DNA of 64,000 nt from Gyrodactylus bullatarudis (taxonomy: Eukaryota > Platyhelminthes > Monogenea > Gyrodactylidea > Gyrodactylidae). Numbering within the stretch: the first letter of the stretch is position 1; every line of letters starts with the position of its first letter. The translations under genes were made by a program, and so were the position numbers. The notes under the pieces were generated by a model. The model saw only the letters and a program-made list of their open reading frames with translations, was not told the DNA's origin and did no database searches. Shown one piece after another: positions 61,557-64,000 of this stretch. The DNA lies in NCBI GenBank assembly GCA_012064415.1, contig SSNU01000299.1:8877-72876 (forward strand). Direction: 5' to 3'.

Positions 61557-62028
61557 CAGTCGTCAAATTCAAATTGGGACTGTTGTTTGACCAGTATTTG
61601 AATTGTCGAAAAGATATCATGTCACCAGATTAAAAGATCCTCCAAACAAAAAACATTCCTTAAATTTAGATCGCATTGGGATCTAACCAAGGATTCATAT
61701 AATGATAAGAACCTAAGACTTATACAGAATATTCATCATTGTATATGACTTTGTCAATCCTAAACGAGGACTGAGTGTGAATCCCCCTCCCCCTTTAAAT
61801 GAGAAATTAATTCAAGGCAATCATATATCCTATCCCTATGAATAGTATAGAATACTTTGAATGATATAAGCTTTATACACCATGTCATATACAAATATGA
61901 TAAAATGTATACATGATGTATTATTCTAGTACAAAGTTAGTACAAAAACTGAATTTCAGGCTTTATACTAACTTTGTACTGATTCAGGCTTTGTACGGTA
62001 ACATATATACATGAAACATAATTTAGCA

Positions 62029-63223
62029 CATTTAAACCTGTGTCTTGTGAACCAAAAATTATTCTCCTCCCTCTGGCAGTTTTAAATTCAGTTTTCGAAA
62101 TCATCATCATACTTATGATTAGGGTTTTTGTATAAACCTTAAATTTTTTTATCAAAAATAATAAGTTTCATTCTATCAACATTCATTTGAAAGAGTTTCT
62201 TAAGCTGAAAAATTCTTTATGCTTGGTTGATCGTACATTCGGATCTAAATATATTCAAACTTATATTCAGAGCTTCAAAAATAGTTAAAATCAATTTCAG
62301 TGAAATAATATAAGGAGAGTCTTGAAAACTACTATTTTTAACAAATTGCACAGGAAGTTTTATGACTTTAAAAATGATAATGAAAGGTTCTAAAGTTGCA
62401 TTGTACCTTGGGTTTCAAAGTTTTAACCTACTTAAATTAACTTATTTTAAACTTGTGTTTATGAAATGTACTTATGGCCCTAATATATATATTTTTTCTA
62501 ATTTACCAAAATTAGGCATAAATTGTTAAGAATGCACACCTTCAAAGTTTATTTGATCAAATTAAACAGCCCTAACACCGATTTTAACTAGATGGGGATC
62601 TTGGATAAAGGCTGAATATTATGCCAAGAATTTGACAACAGTAAAACATATTGTTAATACCATCCGTAGAAAAAGGGAAATCGTACGAAAATTAGCTATT
62701 GCTGATCAAAACTTAAGAGACGATATATTCCATGTTATCAGTAGTAATTTTTAGATTACTGGCATGATAGAATGGTTTCAAATTCAAAAGTTCCATTTTT
62801 TTAGAAATTATAAGAGATTTAAATTTCCATGAAGATCCTATAAGTTTAAAAGATTATTCAATGAAAGGACTAATTTTAAAATTTCATTACTTCTAAGTAG
62901 ATTATTTCCTAAAAATAGTATGTTATTCTATCGTTTGTTTACTATTTTGCGATTTTCAAGCTACTATTCTTGAGGCTCTGAATATAAGTTTGAATATATT
63001 TAGATCCGAATCTATGTACGATCAACCAAGCATAAAGAATTTTTCAGCTTAAGAAACTCTTTCAAATGAATGTTGATAGAATGAAACTTATTATTTTTGA
63101 TAAAAAAATTTAAGGTTTATACAAAAACCCTAATCATAAGTATGATGATGATTTCGAAAACTGAATTTAAAACTGCCAGAGGGAGGAAAGTAATTTTTGG
63201 TTCATAAGACACAGGTCTAACTG
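62029..63223. repeat. Foldback element with ~250-bp arms carrying a hAT fragment
   Basis: Arm 62029-62280 is inverted at 62975-63223 (CTGTGTCTTGTGAACCAAAA; CATTCATTTGAAAGAG). Outer right end, inverted, is CAGTTAGACCTGTGTC followed by TA. A fragment of this arm is at 40008-40095. Confidence 0.78.
62566..62754 (+). pseudogene. hAT-like transposase fragment
   Basis: 62 codons: LTPILTRWGSWIKAEYYAKN is the TRW(G)xW..A..YYA.N signature I know from hAT-derived proteins of animals. It is followed by VKHIVNTIRRKREIVRKLAI and ending DDIFHVISSNF, which fits the same family. Bounded by stops on both sides, so only a piece of about a tenth of a hAT transposase. It lies in the centre of the foldback element and may be what is left of its gene. 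Confidence 0.55.
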
Positions 63224-63462
63224 TACTATAAATGAGATAAATCAGAGGCTGAATGCGAACCGGTGTCCTATCACTAGACAAGAAAAATATTTCCTCAAAA
63301 CACTCAAAGTTGTAACACTAACTTGACCCTCATCCCGGAAATGACAAAAATTTTAAATAAAAGTTAATCTGCAGACCCAATTTGCAGCGCGAGTGTTAAC
63401 ACTAATTTTTTTATTGCAATAAAGAAGAACCATTTTAATTTCTAAATAGTGCTGCTCATTAA

Positions 63463-63520
63463 GGGTTAATTCCAAAAATCACCCCAAAGGAGAAAATTTT
63501 CCAAAAATCACCCCTTCATC
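63463..63520 (+). repeat. Minisatellite start, relative of 45.7 kb
   Basis: TTAAGGGTTAATTCCAAAAA then CACCCC units as at 45705. The stretch 63224-63460 shows nothing else. Confidence 0.75.
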
Positions 63521-63562
63521 AATTTCAGCTCTTTTACTTTTATCAATTTTAAATAACAGTAA

Positions 63563-63952
63563 TTATTCTTACGCGAATCTAGATTTTTACAAATTTTCGC
63601 TACTCCTAAAGATGATCTATTTTATGTTTCTCAAGATCGCAATAGTGAAACACGAGGAGTCGTTAATTTCAATAAACTCCAATGCTCTTGTAGTTTTGCA
63701 ATGATTAATGGATATCCTTGTAAACATCTGTGTGCCGTCACTAATAAGTTAGAAGTTCCCCCTGAAAAATATGTTCCAAATGAATTCAAAGTAATCTCCT
63801 TGAAAGCAGCTTACTCGGAGATTATCATGCTGTGTGACATCGAAAATCTGAAAGAGTCAGAACTTGAAGGCTACAGAATAAATAAAAAACGTGGAAGACC
63901 ATGTAAAAGCCGTAGAAAATCAAAAGCTGAAAAAAAATGTAATGAAATTTAG
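63563..63952 (+). CDS. SWIM zinc-finger protein C-terminus
   Basis: Open frame of 129 codons after a TAA at 63560-63562; AAATAACAG just upstream could be a splice acceptor, so this may be a last exon. FYVSQDRNSETRGVVNF leads to LQCSCSFAMINGYPCKHLCAV, a CxCx9CxH zinc-binding SWIM motif. Then PPEKYVPNEFKV and a basic end with KKRGRPCKSRRKSK, like an AT-hook. SWIM domains bind DNA or proteins and occur both in Mutator-like transposases and in host SWIM proteins. The N-terminal part is not in the window. First ATG is inside the finger (63701), so that is not the true start. Confidence 0.7.
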   Translation, partial: LFLRESRFLQIFATPKDDLFYVSQDRNSETRGVVNFNKLQCSCSFAMINGYPCKHLCAVTNKLEVPPEKYVPNEFKVISLKAAYSEIIMLCDIENLKESELEGYRINKKRGRPCKSRRKSKAEKKCNEI

Positions 63953-64000
63953 TGTTCAATATAATTATTGCTTGTTATTTATAAAAAGTATTTTCTTTTG

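Larger units (their letters stand above)
60926..62002. mobile_element. GTTACC foldback element (1077 bp), ~300-bp arms
   Basis: Left arm 60926-61253 is inverted at 61703-62002, ends GTTACCGTACAAAGCCTGAA, flanked by TATATAT and ATATATA. The left arm holds an extra tandem copy of the first 24 bases or so. The centre is a SINE with a nested piggyBac-type MITE. No transposase. The frame 61937-62155 (-) is not a gene. Confidence 0.88.

Overview
The window is very AT-rich eukaryotic DNA built almost wholly of transposable-element debris. I find no complete host gene, rRNA gene, CRISPR array or bacterial operon. The mix of Penelope-like retroelements (PLEs) with GIY-YIG endonuclease and hammerhead ribozymes, Tc1, pogo, piggyBac and hAT relics, tRNA-derived SINEs and many long-armed foldback elements points to an animal. 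An arthropod is my best guess and a copepod is possible, but nothing here fixes the species.

PLEs are the dominant theme. Reverse-transcriptase or GIY-YIG fragments lie at 1-351 (-), 12601-13200 (+), 16083-16397 (-), 19319-20017 (+), 37480-38380 (+), 39162-39701 (+), 44495-44746 (+) and 48178-48501 (-). Short hammerhead ribozymes lie with or near them: well-formed copies at 7097-7136 (-), 13315-13356, 16441-16482, 16660-16701, 44889-44926, 45896-45933 and 58675-58714, with decayed copies at about 20299, 21706, 32425 (-) and 58184. Two ribozyme subfamilies can be told apart by the stem II sequence.

DNA transposons, left to right: Tc1 relics (1238-2466, 3700-4075, 20740-21140, 28545-29030); a hAT-type foldback with an 8-bp target duplication (5219-6382); a deleted piggyBac with TTAT flanks (25255-26753); a Tc1/mariner-superfamily copy with 66-bp inverted repeats (26961-28410); pogo/CENP-B-like relics (30325-30800 and 33264-33596); TTAA-flanked MITEs (17042-17723, 35851-36220, 40381-41025, 61368-61449); and a series of foldback elements that all begin GTTAC and sit in ATATAT sequence (10869-11225, 11267-11653, 34555-35391, 53478-55447, 60926-62002 and solo ends).

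A compound region at 43331-47689 is framed by inverted repeats of about 274 bp. It holds PLE tails, two identical hammerhead modules, a minisatellite and a possible coding exon. Possible non-retroelement coding pieces are that exon (46853-47167, -), an unrecognised reading frame inside a GTTAC element (54748-55113), and a SWIM zinc-finger C-terminus at the right edge (63563-63952).

Nearly every protein-coding remnant has stops, frameshifts or deletions. The exceptions are the GIY-YIG frames at 39162-39701 and 1-351 and the SWIM frame. Perfect identity between some distant copies (bases 1-134 with 12632-12766; 44852-44978 with 45859-45985) suggests that the PLEs moved recently.
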